64,000 nucleotides of DNA, taken from the NCBI RefSeq assembly GCF_013179805.1, contig NZ_SRRZ01000021.1:1-64000 (forward strand), read 5' to 3'. The position numbers and the translations under genes are program-made. How positions within the stretch are numbered: the stretch's first letter is position 1; every line of letters begins with the position of its first letter. Of this stretch, positions 35,601 to 44,138 are shown in pieces. Source of the DNA: Microcoleus asticus IPMA8. Its GTDB lineage: Bacteria > Cyanobacteriota > Cyanobacteriia > Cyanobacteriales > Microcoleaceae. Under the pieces are notes generated by a model. The model was not told where the DNA came from, ran no database searches, and worked only from the letters and a program-made list of their open reading frames with translations.

Positions 35601-36032
35601 GAAAAGTTACCAGGATATATGGTTCCTGTAACTTATGCAGTGTTGGAGAATATGCCACTGACGCCTAATGGCAAAGTAGACCGCCGCGCCTTGCCCGATA
35701 TAGATACAGACAGCGAGGATATAACAGAAAATTATGTAGCGCCTCGGACGGAACTCGAAAAGGCGATCGGGAAAATTTGGGCTAAAGTTTTGGGAAAACA
35801 GCAAGTTAGTATCTACGATAATTTCTTTGAACTAGGCGGGCATTCCCTACTAGCAACTCAGTTGATTTCTCGCATCCGAGACGCTTTGCAAGTCGAGTTA
35901 TCGGTCAGCAATTTGTTTGAGGCTCCGACTGTGGCGAGTCTGGCAAAATACATTGAGACAATGCGCTGGGCTGCGAAAGGTTTGGATACTCCCAGAACCG
36001 ACGAAAATGAGCGCGAAGATGTGGAATTTTAA
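32697..36032 (+). CDS. Non-ribosomal peptide synthetase, module C-A-T
   Basis: The 1,111-residue protein has a condensation domain (about 25-465, SFAQQRLWFLDQFAP; active-site HHIASDD at 160-166, where the usual HHxxxDG glycine is Asp), an adenylation domain (about 485-985; TSGSTGKPKG near 651, YGPTENT, GRYLADGN, KIRGYRIELGE, NGKVDRRAL) and a carrier domain (FFELGGHSLLATQL near 1047, phosphopantetheine Ser). By manual alignment to GrsA the pocket residues read DAFFLGVTFK, which suggests a hydrophobic or branched-chain substrate. No E or TE domain. It is first of three NRPS genes on this strand; beginning with a C domain it may take an acyl group or an upstream partner. Confidence 0.93.
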   Translation: MASEIYNDSFTNELQKLNISSEAEVFVFPASFAQQRLWFLDQFAPENPFYNVVTALRLTGSLNLTALEQTFNEIVQRHETLRTTFAAVSGKPVQIISPAFKTNLKLLELQHLPPEQRQTEANKLTAAESLRPFNLSTGPLMRVTILRLTETEHILLLNMHHIASDDWSIGVLIREVEVIYTALIDRQPSPLPELSLQYADFAEWQREWLQGEVLETQLAYWRQQLHGISALNLPTDRPAPARQNYRGKTQYLEVPKKLKDALVALSQREGATLFMTVLAAFQTLLYRYSQQEDIVVGSPIANRNRSEIEALIGFFVNTLVLRTDCSGNPTFRDFLGRVREVTLGAYAHQDLPFEKLVEELHPERSLNRHPLFQVVFGLQNAPLDELELPELKLSSFPLETQTTRFDLELYLWEASDNFRSRYGEHWEDSEGLRGLAVYNTDLFDEVTIARMLRHFKTLLESIVANPEQRISNLPLLSENEVNQLFREWNDTRTDYPQNKCIHQLFEEQVEQHLEDVALTFDSKHLTYRELNSRSNKLARYLQKMGVGAEVLVGLCAERSIDLIVGMLAILKAGGAYLPLDPSYPRDRLNLMLEDARVKVLLIQDKLIENFRDFSNSVIYFDRDWEDIAKESAENPANTVTADNLAYVIYTSGSTGKPKGVAVTHKAVNRLVLNTNYIKIEPTDKIAQASNASFDAATFEIWGALLNGAQLVGISTNITLSPHDLALELRQQGITVLFLTTALFQQIARVLPQAFDSLRCLLFGGEAVDMRWVQKVLQQKQSTKLIHVYGPTENTTFSAYYCVQDVPETATSIPIGRPIANTQIYLLDADLQPVAIGVMGQLYVGGDGLAKGYLNQPDLTAAAFIPNPFSNKSGSSLYKTGDLGRYLADGNIEFLGRVDDQVKIRGYRIELGEIEAALCQHPQVREAVVIVREDIPDDKHLVAYVIPDGINERLEIPNLKSSDLRQFLKEKLPGYMVPVTYAVLENMPLTPNGKVDRRALPDIDTDSEDITENYVAPRTELEKAIGKIWAKVLGKQQVSIYDNFFELGGHSLLATQLISRIRDALQVELSVSNLFEAPTVASLAKYIETMRWAAKGLDTPRTDENEREDVEF

Positions 36033-36171
36033 GCGCTTACATAATTGCGGGATGATTTTGATTGTTTTGTGGAATTGGCATCCGCAGCAACTCTGTTTAA
36101 CAGCCTGTCTTTTGACATTTTTCATACTTGTGTAGCATAATGATTTTTTCTCGATATTTTGGCAAAAGACA

Positions 36172-37608
36172 ATGAGTAAATTGAACAGCGTTTTGAACCC
36201 TTCACTGGTTGCTGAACCTCCCAGTAATCGTTTTTATCGCACCGTTTGGCGATGGCACTTCTATGCAGGCTTGTTTGTTATTCCTTTCATGCTGATTTTG
36301 TCAATCACAGGCATCATTTACCTGTTTAAACCGCAATTAGATGCTGCGATGTATCACCAGAATATGTTTGTGCAGCCTGCGGATGTGGTGATGCCTTATA
36401 CTCAACAGGTGGCAGTTGTTCAACAAACTTATCCTGATGCCAAAGTAACAAAATTTACGCCGAGCGTTGCGTCTAATCGTAGTGCTGAAGTGACGATCGC
36501 GACTAAAGATGAACGAACGCTAGCTGTTTTCGTGAATCCTTATACGGCTAAGATTTTAGGCGATCGCGATGAAAATAATAATCTCCAAGCGATCGCACGC
36601 AAGATTCACGGCGAACTGATGATCGGAAAATTGGGAGATTATATAGTAGAGCTTGCTTCTTGTTGGGGGCTTGTGCTGCTGATTACAGGATTGTATCTGT
36701 GGTTGCCTCGCGGCAAAGTAACTTTTTTAGGAACATTAATTCCGCGTCTGTGGAGCCAGAATAAGCGGGTATTTTGGCGGGACTTACACGCCGTTTCGGG
36801 ATTTTATGGCGTATTGCTAATTGGCTTCCTCATCCTCAGTGGACTACCCTGGACAGGTTTTTGGGGAGATACCTTCGCTCGTTTGTCGAACTACTACCCT
36901 GCACAAATGCGGGATAACGTGCCTCAATCGACAACACTCACAGGCTCCCTCAATCAGCAGGGCAATCAAGTTGTGCCTTGGGCAGTGGAGCAATTACCAA
37001 TTCCTAAATCGAGTACGCCTAGAAATGAGCATCATTCAGGACATAACGAAGTTATCGGGCGAACTCTTGCTGATACCTCCGTAAATCTAGATTCTGTTGT
37101 AAATTTAGCCCAAGCAAAAGGCGCACCCCCTGGATTTAGTGTTAGTTTTCCAGAATCCCAAACTGGTGTGTATACGGTTTCGGCATTTCCAAATAATCCG
37201 GCGCAAGAAGTCACTTTGCACATTGATCGATACAGTGGCAAAGTATTAGCAGATGTGCGATGGAAGGATTACGGGTTAGTACCCAAAGTCGTATCAATGG
37301 GAATTTCAATTCACATGGGAAAATATTTTGGATTGAGCAATCAACTACTGATGTTGTTTGCATCCTTAATTTTGATTGTGCTTTCAGTAAGTGGTACGGT
37401 GATGTGGTGGCAGCGTCGTCCGAAAGGGACGGGTTGGCTCGGTGCGCCTGCAATTCCCACCCATGTTCAGGGATGGAAAGTGCCACTCGCAATCGTTGCT
37501 GTTTTAGGGATTGCCTTCCCGCTTGTAGGACTTTCACTCGTCACCGTTCTGCTGTTGGATTATTTCGTGTTGGCTCGTATTCCTGCCCTCAAGCGCATTT
37601 TCAGTTAA
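36172..37608 (+). CDS. PepSY-TM family membrane protein
   Basis: The 478-residue protein starts with a basic stretch and the FYRTVWRWHFYAGLFVIPFM helix typical of PepSY-associated TM proteins. Four membrane helices are apparent (about 25-48, 160-180, 212-235, 395-420), plus a last one near 440-465, with PepSY-like external domains between (AVVQQTYPDAKVTKFTP, VYTVSAFPNNPAQEVTLHID). Helix-associated histidines include WHFYAG, HGELM, LHAVSGFYG and SIHMG. Some relatives reduce ferric siderophores at the inner membrane (FoxB/PiuB type). It lies 139 bp after the first NRPS gene on the same strand, so it may be in the operon, but its link to the peptide is unproven. Confidence 0.85.
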   Translation: MSKLNSVLNPSLVAEPPSNRFYRTVWRWHFYAGLFVIPFMLILSITGIIYLFKPQLDAAMYHQNMFVQPADVVMPYTQQVAVVQQTYPDAKVTKFTPSVASNRSAEVTIATKDERTLAVFVNPYTAKILGDRDENNNLQAIARKIHGELMIGKLGDYIVELASCWGLVLLITGLYLWLPRGKVTFLGTLIPRLWSQNKRVFWRDLHAVSGFYGVLLIGFLILSGLPWTGFWGDTFARLSNYYPAQMRDNVPQSTTLTGSLNQQGNQVVPWAVEQLPIPKSSTPRNEHHSGHNEVIGRTLADTSVNLDSVVNLAQAKGAPPGFSVSFPESQTGVYTVSAFPNNPAQEVTLHIDRYSGKVLADVRWKDYGLVPKVVSMGISIHMGKYFGLSNQLLMLFASLILIVLSVSGTVMWWQRRPKGTGWLGAPAIPTHVQGWKVPLAIVAVLGIAFPLVGLSLVTVLLLDYFVLARIPALKRIFS

Positions 37609-37659
37609 AGGTGGGAGGGTGACAAAGAGGTCTAGGAACTAGACCGAATCAGTGCCTAG

Positions 37660-37704
37660 GTTGGGCCCCCGAGGGAACGAACCCTCCGTTTCACTCCGCC
37701 CAAC
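37660..37704. repeat. Inverted repeat downstream of the PepSY-TM gene
   Basis: GTTGGGC at 37660 pairs with GCCCAAC at 37698-37704, with a GAGGG/CCCTC inner stem. It lies between the ends of two convergent genes and may serve as a terminator, but the GTTGGGC motif recurs widely in cyanobacterial spacers. Confidence 0.55.
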
Positions 37705-37761
37705 ATTTTCGCTACAATTTTCCTTAACTAAACCGTATTGGATTTTAAGTCACATTTTTAG

Positions 37762-38910
37762 TTAAGAAATTTCAGTGCAGAATGCCCTGACAGCTTCGGC
37801 AAACTCCTGGTTATGTTCCATTAATGCCATGTGTCCTCCTCGCTTTATAGTAACTAGCTCTGCTTGAGGTAATTCTGCTTTCATTCGCAGGCTAGCTGGG
37901 GGGGTAGTGGCGATATCTGAATCGCCGCAGATCACCAACACTGGAATGTCAATTGATGGCAAAGTTTTTGTTTCATCATATTTGAGCATTCCCAGCGTGC
38001 CGCGAGCGAGAACGCCGGGAGAACCCAAGGCTGATAATAAAGCTGAAAACTCTAATTGACCGCGCGTTTCAGTGCCTTTAAATCCCGATAATTCTACACT
38101 GATGTGCAGTGAACCATTGAGATAGCTCAGCCAAGTCATTCCCCACATAATGGGTTCAAGAGCTGCGGTGAGGTAGAGCAGAGGTTGGAGCAGCGGCTTC
38201 TGCAAAGCGCGTAATAAACCGCTAAAAATAGCGGTTTTGACGGGATTAGTATAAGTGGTATCTACCAGAATTAAACCAGCTACTCGACTACCGAGAAGTT
38301 CTGGGAAAAGCCGACTGAATGTTAGAGAAATCATGCCGCCCATGCTGTGTCCGAGTAGGATAACAGGTTTAGTTCCTGCTATGGCAATGACGGCTTCGAG
38401 ATCGCGGGCAAATTTTTCTAGGGAATAGTCGCTGTTTTTTGGTCGAGTGGATTTTCCCAAACCTGGAAGATCCCAAACAATCACTCGGAAGCGATCGCTT
38501 AGTTGCCGTTTCGCGTAATACCAAACCATACTGTTCGGCCCCCAACCATGTGAGAGGATAATCGGCTGTCCGTCCTCTGGGCCGTAGAATTCTACTTGTA
38601 AAATAGTGCCATCAGGCCTCTCTAACCGCTGCACCGTACCCGTCCGCGTGGGCTTGGGTTCGTCAGCACCGGGGCGGCGGAACAGCGGCAAACTGATAAA
38701 GCGGCCGCCAACAGACCAAAGAAGCATCAAGACTCCGCTGACTAAGTAGGAAATCCCTACAAGTTCGCCGATGTACCATTCGTAAATAATATATATACCT
38801 CCGCCAAGTACCCCGATCGACAGCAATCCTACCAGCCAGAGGAACAGGAAATTGAAGGGCATGAACGGCATAAGCTGAAACCTTGGGTAGAATTTGGGTT
38901 GCGAATTCAA
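37762..38910 (-). CDS. Alpha/beta-fold hydrolase, membrane-anchored
   Basis: The 382-residue protein has two N-terminal hydrophobic helices (FNFLFLWLVGLLSIGVLGGG, GISYLVSGVLMLLWSVGGRF) followed by an alpha/beta hydrolase domain from about 95: oxyanion motif HGWGPNS, nucleophile GHSMGG near 188, acid DSDIA near 335 and His in GGHMALMEH near 363. The triad is complete. It is on the opposite strand between the first and second NRPS genes. Its substrate is unknown. Being flanked by NRPS genes does not by itself place it in the pathway. Confidence 0.85.
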   Translation of the reverse strand: MNSQPKFYPRFQLMPFMPFNFLFLWLVGLLSIGVLGGGIYIIYEWYIGELVGISYLVSGVLMLLWSVGGRFISLPLFRRPGADEPKPTRTGTVQRLERPDGTILQVEFYGPEDGQPIILSHGWGPNSMVWYYAKRQLSDRFRVIVWDLPGLGKSTRPKNSDYSLEKFARDLEAVIAIAGTKPVILLGHSMGGMISLTFSRLFPELLGSRVAGLILVDTTYTNPVKTAIFSGLLRALQKPLLQPLLYLTAALEPIMWGMTWLSYLNGSLHISVELSGFKGTETRGQLEFSALLSALGSPGVLARGTLGMLKYDETKTLPSIDIPVLVICGDSDIATTPPASLRMKAELPQAELVTIKRGGHMALMEHNQEFAEAVRAFCTEIS

Positions 38911-39025
38911 ACAGGATCATACTCAGGTTAGGCCACTGTAAGCAAGCGGTAAGTTAAGCTCTTAACTTGTGCACTGGTTGAATTTCTTTTATTGATTTGC
39001 CCAAGTAATGACAGGATGACTCAAA

Positions 39026-42000
39026 ATGCCCGATCCAAAAATATCGAGCTCATCGCCAAATGCCAGAGGTTCTGTCACGGTTGAGTTAGTTGAGTTTTTA
39101 TCTTACCTTCGCAGTCTAGATATTAATATTTTTGTTGAGGGCGAGATCCTGCGCTGCAACGCTCCCGAAGGAATTATTACACCCGAACTTAGGGCAGAAA
39201 TTTCTCATAAAAAAGCCGAAATTATTTCATTTTTAAAAGCAGCTAATCGTACTTCTAGTTTTACTCCTACACCGATTGTTCCTATGGGGCGGGACGGAAA
39301 TCTACCGCTTTCCTTTGCACAGCAGCGCTTGTGGTTTCTCGACCAATTAGTACCGAACAATCCCTTCTATAATGTTCCCGCAGCATTGCGTTTGACAGGT
39401 GCGCTCAATTTTTCGGCGCTGCAACAAACCTTCAATGAAATTGTGCGCCGCCACGAAGCTTTACGCACGACTTTAGCAGTAGTTTCGGGGCAACCTGTTC
39501 AGAGAATAGCTGCTGCTTTCCACCTTCCGATTAATGTAGTGGACTTGCGAAACTTGCCAAAGGAATCTCGACAAACTGAAGCAAACAGGCTCACCGCCCA
39601 GGAAGCTCAACGCTCTTTCAATTTGTCCAATGACTTGTTGCTGCGAGTCACATTATTGCAGTTAGATGATGCCGAATATTTACTCATGCTGAATATGCAC
39701 CACATTGTCTCCGATGGTTGGTCTATCGGAGTGCTTATTCAGGAATTAGGCGCGCTTTACACGGCATTTGCTAGGGAAAAACCTTCGCCTTTACCGGATT
39801 TGTCGGTCCAGTATGCTGATTTTGCCAAATGGCAGCGCGAATGGCTGCAAGGGGAAGTTTTAGAAACGCAGCTTGCTTACTGGCGGCAGCAGTTAAACGG
39901 CATTTCTATGCTAAATTTGCCTGCGGATCGACCCCGGCCAGCAATTCAAAGTTACCGAGGCAAAAGGCAATTTTTGCAACTGCCAAAACAACTGAGCGAG
40001 GCTTTAGAAACGTTGAGCCAGCGCGAAGGAGTGACGCTGTTTATGACTATGCTGGCAGCTTTTAAAACGTTGCTTTACCATTACGCGCAGCAAGAAGATA
40101 TTGTAGTAGGTTCGCCGATCGCCAATCGCAACCGCAGTGAAATTGAAGCATTAATCGGGTTTTTTGTCAACAGTTTGGTGTTGCGTACCGATTTGTCGGG
40201 AAATCCAACTTTTCGGGAACTTTTAAACCGAGTCAAAGATGTAGCATTAGGAGCTTACGCTCACCAAGATTTGCCGTTTGAGAAGTTAGTAGAAGAACTG
40301 CACCCCGATCGCGCGTTGAACCAAAATCCCTTATTTCAGGTGGCGTTTGCGCTGCAAAACGCGCCGGGGAATCGGTTAGAATTGCCAGAATTAACACTCA
40401 GCCCGCAGCAGTTAGATGTGGGTACAGCGCGGTTTGATTTGGAGTTTCATTTGTGGGAGCGATCGCCCAACAGCTCGGGAAGCAACCAATCGCCCAGCAA
40501 TAAGCTGTGGGTTGATAGCTCTCTGGGCATCAGCGGCATGGTTATTTACAGCGCCGATTTATTTGATGAAGCTACGATTAGCCGCCTGATCGGGCATTTT
40601 CAAGCCTTGTTAGAAAGCATTGTGACAAATCCCGACCAGCGAATTGCCAACTTGCAATATTTGAGCGCCAAAGAGCGCTATCATTTGTTAGTTGAATGCA
40701 ACAATACTCAAGCAGATTATCCGCAAGATTTGTGCATCCATCAGCTATTTGAAATGCAGGCCGATCGGACACCGGATGCGGTGGCGCTGGTATTTGGAGA
40801 GGAGCGAGTCACCTATCAAGAGCTAAATCTCCGCAGCAACCAACTAGCACGTTATTTGCAAAAAATTGGGGTTGGGCCGGAAGTTTTAGTCGGGCTTTGC
40901 TGCGGGCGATCGCTCGATCTGATCGTGGGGATGTTGGGTATCCTGAAAGCGGGAGGAGCTTACCTAATTTTAGATCCGAGCTATCCTGCTGAGCGATCGA
41001 GCTTTATGGTAAAAGATGCTCAATTATCTGTTGTGTTAACTCAGCAGCAATGGGTAGAGAAGTTGCGTGAAGCGAAGCTATCCCGCAGGGAATCGCCCAA
41101 TTTACAGATAGTTTGTTTAGACACAGACTGGGAGATGATTTCTCAAGAAATCGCCGACAATCCCACCAGCGCAGCCACAGCCGAAAATCTGGTTTACGCG
41201 ATTTACACCTCCGGGTCCACGGGAAAGCCGAAAGGAGTGGAAATTGAGCACGGGAGCTTGTTAAATCTCGTTTTTTGGCATCAAAGAGAGTTTGGGGTGT
41301 CAGCGGGCGATCGAACAACGCAAATTGCAGCGATCGGCTTTGATGCTTGCGGGTGGGAAATTTGGCCTTATCTCGCCGCGGGCTCTAGCATCTACTTTCC
41401 AGAAGATGACATGAGGCGAGATCCTGAAAAACTGCAAAACTGGTTAGTATCAAACGCGATCGCAATTAGCTTTTTGCCAACACCTTTAGCCGAGAAAGTT
41501 CTGCTATTAGATTGGCCTCAAACAACAGCGCTGCGAATCTTGCTCACAGGCGGCGAAAAACTGCAACAACATCCTTTAAAATCCCATCCATTTAAGCTAG
41601 TAAATAATTACGGCCCAACCGAGAACACCGTCGTCACAACTTCCGGTTATATTCCTGTAACAGAGCAAACAGATATCGCCCCGACTATTGGTCGCCCCAT
41701 TGCTAACACTCAAATCTACATATTAGACAAATATTTGCAGCCAGTGGCGATCGGCGTTGTTGGCGAATTGTACATCGGCGGAAACGGACTCGCTCGCGGC
41801 TACCTCAACCGCCCAGATTTAACCGCAGAACGATTTATTTTCAATCCTTTTAAACCAAATTCAGGCATCATTCTCAATGACTTGTTTAGGAACAGGCAAG
41901 ATGCCTGTTCCACAAAAAAAATCATCTCTTGTGGAACAGGCATCTTGCCTGTTCTCGATAATGGTGCAACATCTCAGTTTAAACCAAATTCAGGAGAGCG

Positions 42001-43987
42001 AATTTACAAAACCGGCGACTTAGTGCGCTACAGAGGCGATCGCAACCTTGAATTTTTAGGACGCATTGACGAACAAGTAAAAATTCGCGGTTTCCGCATC
42101 GAATTAGGAGAAATCGAGACACTATTAACTCAACATCCGGCCGTGCAGCAAACTGTAGCAATAGCTTCGGAAGATGGACAAGGAGATAAACGTTTAGTAG
42201 CTTATATTGCCCTGAATGCAGAATATAGCGTTGCCCGCGAAAAAAACCAAATAATGCAATTGCAGAACGAACAGGTTTTGCAGTGGCAAATGCTCTACAA
42301 TGAAACTTACAATCAACCTGCTGTTGACTCAGATCCAACATTTAATATTGTCGGCTGGAATAGCAGTTATACTAATCGGCCAATCCCAGCAGAACAGATG
42401 CGCGACTGGGCGAACAATCAAGCCGCCCAAATTTTAGCTTTGCAGCCGAGCCGAGTGTTAGAAATTGGCTGCGGCACAGGTTTGTTGCTGTTCCAAATTG
42501 CCTCTCGCTGCACTCAATATTGCGGAACAGACTTTTCACCTATTTCGCTCAACTATATTCAGCAGCACTTGGCACACCAAGAGTTAGCTAATGTAACGCT
42601 GCTTCAGAAAATGGCGACAGACTTTGAAGGAGTAGAGACAGCAGCTTTTGACGCAGTAATTCTCAATTCTGTCGTGCAATATTTCCCGACTATCGACTAT
42701 CTCGTGCAGGTGCTAGAAGGTGCGGTGAAAGCAACTGCTCCCGGCGGCTTTATATTCATCGGAGATGTCCGCAGCTTGCCGTTGCTGGCAGCTTTCCACG
42801 CTTCGGTACAACTGTATCAAGCCGAACCTTCTCTCGCGGGCGAACAGTTGCAGCAGCGAGTACAAATGCAAATTTTTCAAGAAACAGAGTTAGTTATTGA
42901 ACCAGAGTTTTTTAGCGCATTAAAGCACCGCTTTCCGCAGATTGACGGCGTAGAGATTCAATTAATTCGCGGTAGTTATCGCAATGAGTTAACTGATTTT
43001 CGGTACAATGCTATTCTGCATATTGCGTCGGAAACAGCACGCCAAAAATCATTGCCAAAAGGGGAGGAACGCGCCGAAAAACGGCTGGATTGGTCGGCTG
43101 AAAATCCGAATCTGACTGTTACCAAGGTGCAACAAATATTATTGCAAAATCAACTCGATGTTTTAAGAATTGCTAATGTGCCTAATGCGCGGGTAACGGC
43201 AGCAGTTAAGGCGGCAGAGTTGCTGTCTGTTGTCGATAAATTTCCCACAGCAGGTCAGTTGCAGAAAGCCGTGGAAAAAGTCGAGGATTTAGGAGTCGAT
43301 CCCGAAGCGTGGTATGCTTTGGAAGTTCCGTATAATGTTAATATTAGTTGGTCGAATTCCGACAGTCAAGGGCGCTACGATGTAGTGTTTGCACGGGGCG
43401 AAACCAGAGATTTTGTGCAAGAAACCAGAAGCGATAACTTGCGTCCTTGGCGCTCTTATGCTAACAATCCCTTACAAGGTAAAGTAGCACGGAAATTAGT
43501 GCCGCAGTTGCAGGCTTATCTAGCAGAAAAACTGCCGGAATATATGATTCCGTCGGCTTTTGTGGTGCTGGAGTCGCTACCTGTGACGGCTAACGGAAAG
43601 GTCGATCGCCTCGCTTTGCCTGCACCGCAACCGATTAAGTTAGAATGGGCTGGCGGTTATGTTGCGCCTCATACTTCTATTGAGGAAGTTTTAGTTAAAA
43701 TTTGGGCTGAGGTTTTGGGGATAAAGCGAGTGGGTATCCGCGACAATTTCTTTGAATTGGGAGGCCATTCGCTGCTGGCGACTCAGCTTGTTTCGAGAGT
43801 GCGAGATGCTTTCGCGGTAGAGTTGCCTTTGCGCCGCGTTTTTGAAGCACCGACAATTGCAGAATTATCTAAGATTGTGGAGAGTTTAAAAGATAAGAAT
43901 GCTAAAAGTGAAGCTCCGGCTTTAGTGCCGATTTCGCGCGATAGTCGGCGGCGGAAGCTATCATCTTTAAATAGACCTATTGCATAA
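39026..43987 (+). CDS. Non-ribosomal peptide synthetase, docking-C-A-MT-T
   Basis: The 1,653-residue protein has an N-terminal TubC-type docking domain (about 15-75, VTVELVEFLSYLRSLDINIF), a condensation domain (about 90-540; active site HHIVSDG intact), an adenylation domain (about 560-1060 and the end piece after the insertion; TSGSTGKPKG near 728, NYGPTENT, KIRGFRIELGE), a methyltransferase inserted between the A8 and A10 motifs (about 1070-1480, SAM site VLEIGCGTG near 1144) and a carrier domain (GGHSLLATQL near 1578). The pocket residues read DAWFLGNVVK by manual alignment to GrsA, the published pattern for leucine. So N-methyl-leucine is expected. Two repeat insertions lie in the A domain (41065-41096 and 41849-41994); both keep the frame. 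Confidence 0.94.
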   Translation: MPDPKISSSSPNARGSVTVELVEFLSYLRSLDINIFVEGEILRCNAPEGIITPELRAEISHKKAEIISFLKAANRTSSFTPTPIVPMGRDGNLPLSFAQQRLWFLDQLVPNNPFYNVPAALRLTGALNFSALQQTFNEIVRRHEALRTTLAVVSGQPVQRIAAAFHLPINVVDLRNLPKESRQTEANRLTAQEAQRSFNLSNDLLLRVTLLQLDDAEYLLMLNMHHIVSDGWSIGVLIQELGALYTAFAREKPSPLPDLSVQYADFAKWQREWLQGEVLETQLAYWRQQLNGISMLNLPADRPRPAIQSYRGKRQFLQLPKQLSEALETLSQREGVTLFMTMLAAFKTLLYHYAQQEDIVVGSPIANRNRSEIEALIGFFVNSLVLRTDLSGNPTFRELLNRVKDVALGAYAHQDLPFEKLVEELHPDRALNQNPLFQVAFALQNAPGNRLELPELTLSPQQLDVGTARFDLEFHLWERSPNSSGSNQSPSNKLWVDSSLGISGMVIYSADLFDEATISRLIGHFQALLESIVTNPDQRIANLQYLSAKERYHLLVECNNTQADYPQDLCIHQLFEMQADRTPDAVALVFGEERVTYQELNLRSNQLARYLQKIGVGPEVLVGLCCGRSLDLIVGMLGILKAGGAYLILDPSYPAERSSFMVKDAQLSVVLTQQQWVEKLREAKLSRRESPNLQIVCLDTDWEMISQEIADNPTSAATAENLVYAIYTSGSTGKPKGVEIEHGSLLNLVFWHQREFGVSAGDRTTQIAAIGFDACGWEIWPYLAAGSSIYFPEDDMRRDPEKLQNWLVSNAIAISFLPTPLAEKVLLLDWPQTTALRILLTGGEKLQQHPLKSHPFKLVNNYGPTENTVVTTSGYIPVTEQTDIAPTIGRPIANTQIYILDKYLQPVAIGVVGELYIGGNGLARGYLNRPDLTAERFIFNPFKPNSGIILNDLFRNRQDACSTKKIISCGTGILPVLDNGATSQFKPNSGERIYKTGDLVRYRGDRNLEFLGRIDEQVKIRGFRIELGEIETLLTQHPAVQQTVAIASEDGQGDKRLVAYIALNAEYSVAREKNQIMQLQNEQVLQWQMLYNETYNQPAVDSDPTFNIVGWNSSYTNRPIPAEQMRDWANNQAAQILALQPSRVLEIGCGTGLLLFQIASRCTQYCGTDFSPISLNYIQQHLAHQELANVTLLQKMATDFEGVETAAFDAVILNSVVQYFPTIDYLVQVLEGAVKATAPGGFIFIGDVRSLPLLAAFHASVQLYQAEPSLAGEQLQQRVQMQIFQETELVIEPEFFSALKHRFPQIDGVEIQLIRGSYRNELTDFRYNAILHIASETARQKSLPKGEERAEKRLDWSAENPNLTVTKVQQILLQNQLDVLRIANVPNARVTAAVKAAELLSVVDKFPTAGQLQKAVEKVEDLGVDPEAWYALEVPYNVNISWSNSDSQGRYDVVFARGETRDFVQETRSDNLRPWRSYANNPLQGKVARKLVPQLQAYLAEKLPEYMIPSAFVVLESLPVTANGKVDRLALPAPQPIKLEWAGGYVAPHTSIEEVLVKIWAEVLGIKRVGIRDNFFELGGHSLLATQLVSRVRDAFAVELPLRRVFEAPTIAELSKIVESLKDKNAKSEAPALVPISRDSRRRKLSSLNRPIA
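41065..41096. repeat. Copy 2 of the 32-bp dispersed repeat, in frame in the second NRPS gene
   Basis: GCGTGAAGCGAAGCTATCCC then GCAGGGAATCGC. It encodes REAKLSRRES within the A domain, between the A2 and A3 motifs, where module 1 and module 3 have no such residues. Confidence 0.85.
41849..41994. repeat. In-frame palindromic insertion flanked by a 17-bp direct repeat
   Basis: The 17-bp sequence TTTAAACCAAATTCAGG occurs at 41849-41865 and again at 41978-41994, 129 bp apart (43 codons). Between them AGGAACAGGCAAGATGCCTG (41888) and its near-perfect complement (41929-41955) form a hairpin of about 27 bp. The insert encodes residues such as FRNRQDACSTKKIISCGTG, which are missing from the A domains of modules 1 and 3. 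The frame is unbroken. Confidence 0.9.
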
Positions 43988-44138
43988 TTTTTTGATTGAT
44001 AGAGCGACCGCAGATACAAGGCAGATTGACGCCGATTAACGCAGATAATTTCAAGAGAGTTTGTGAATAAGTGCAAGAGATATAATCTAGAAAGTCAATA
44101 AAAATGATGGCTGTTTAACAGGTGCAATTTCGATAAAT

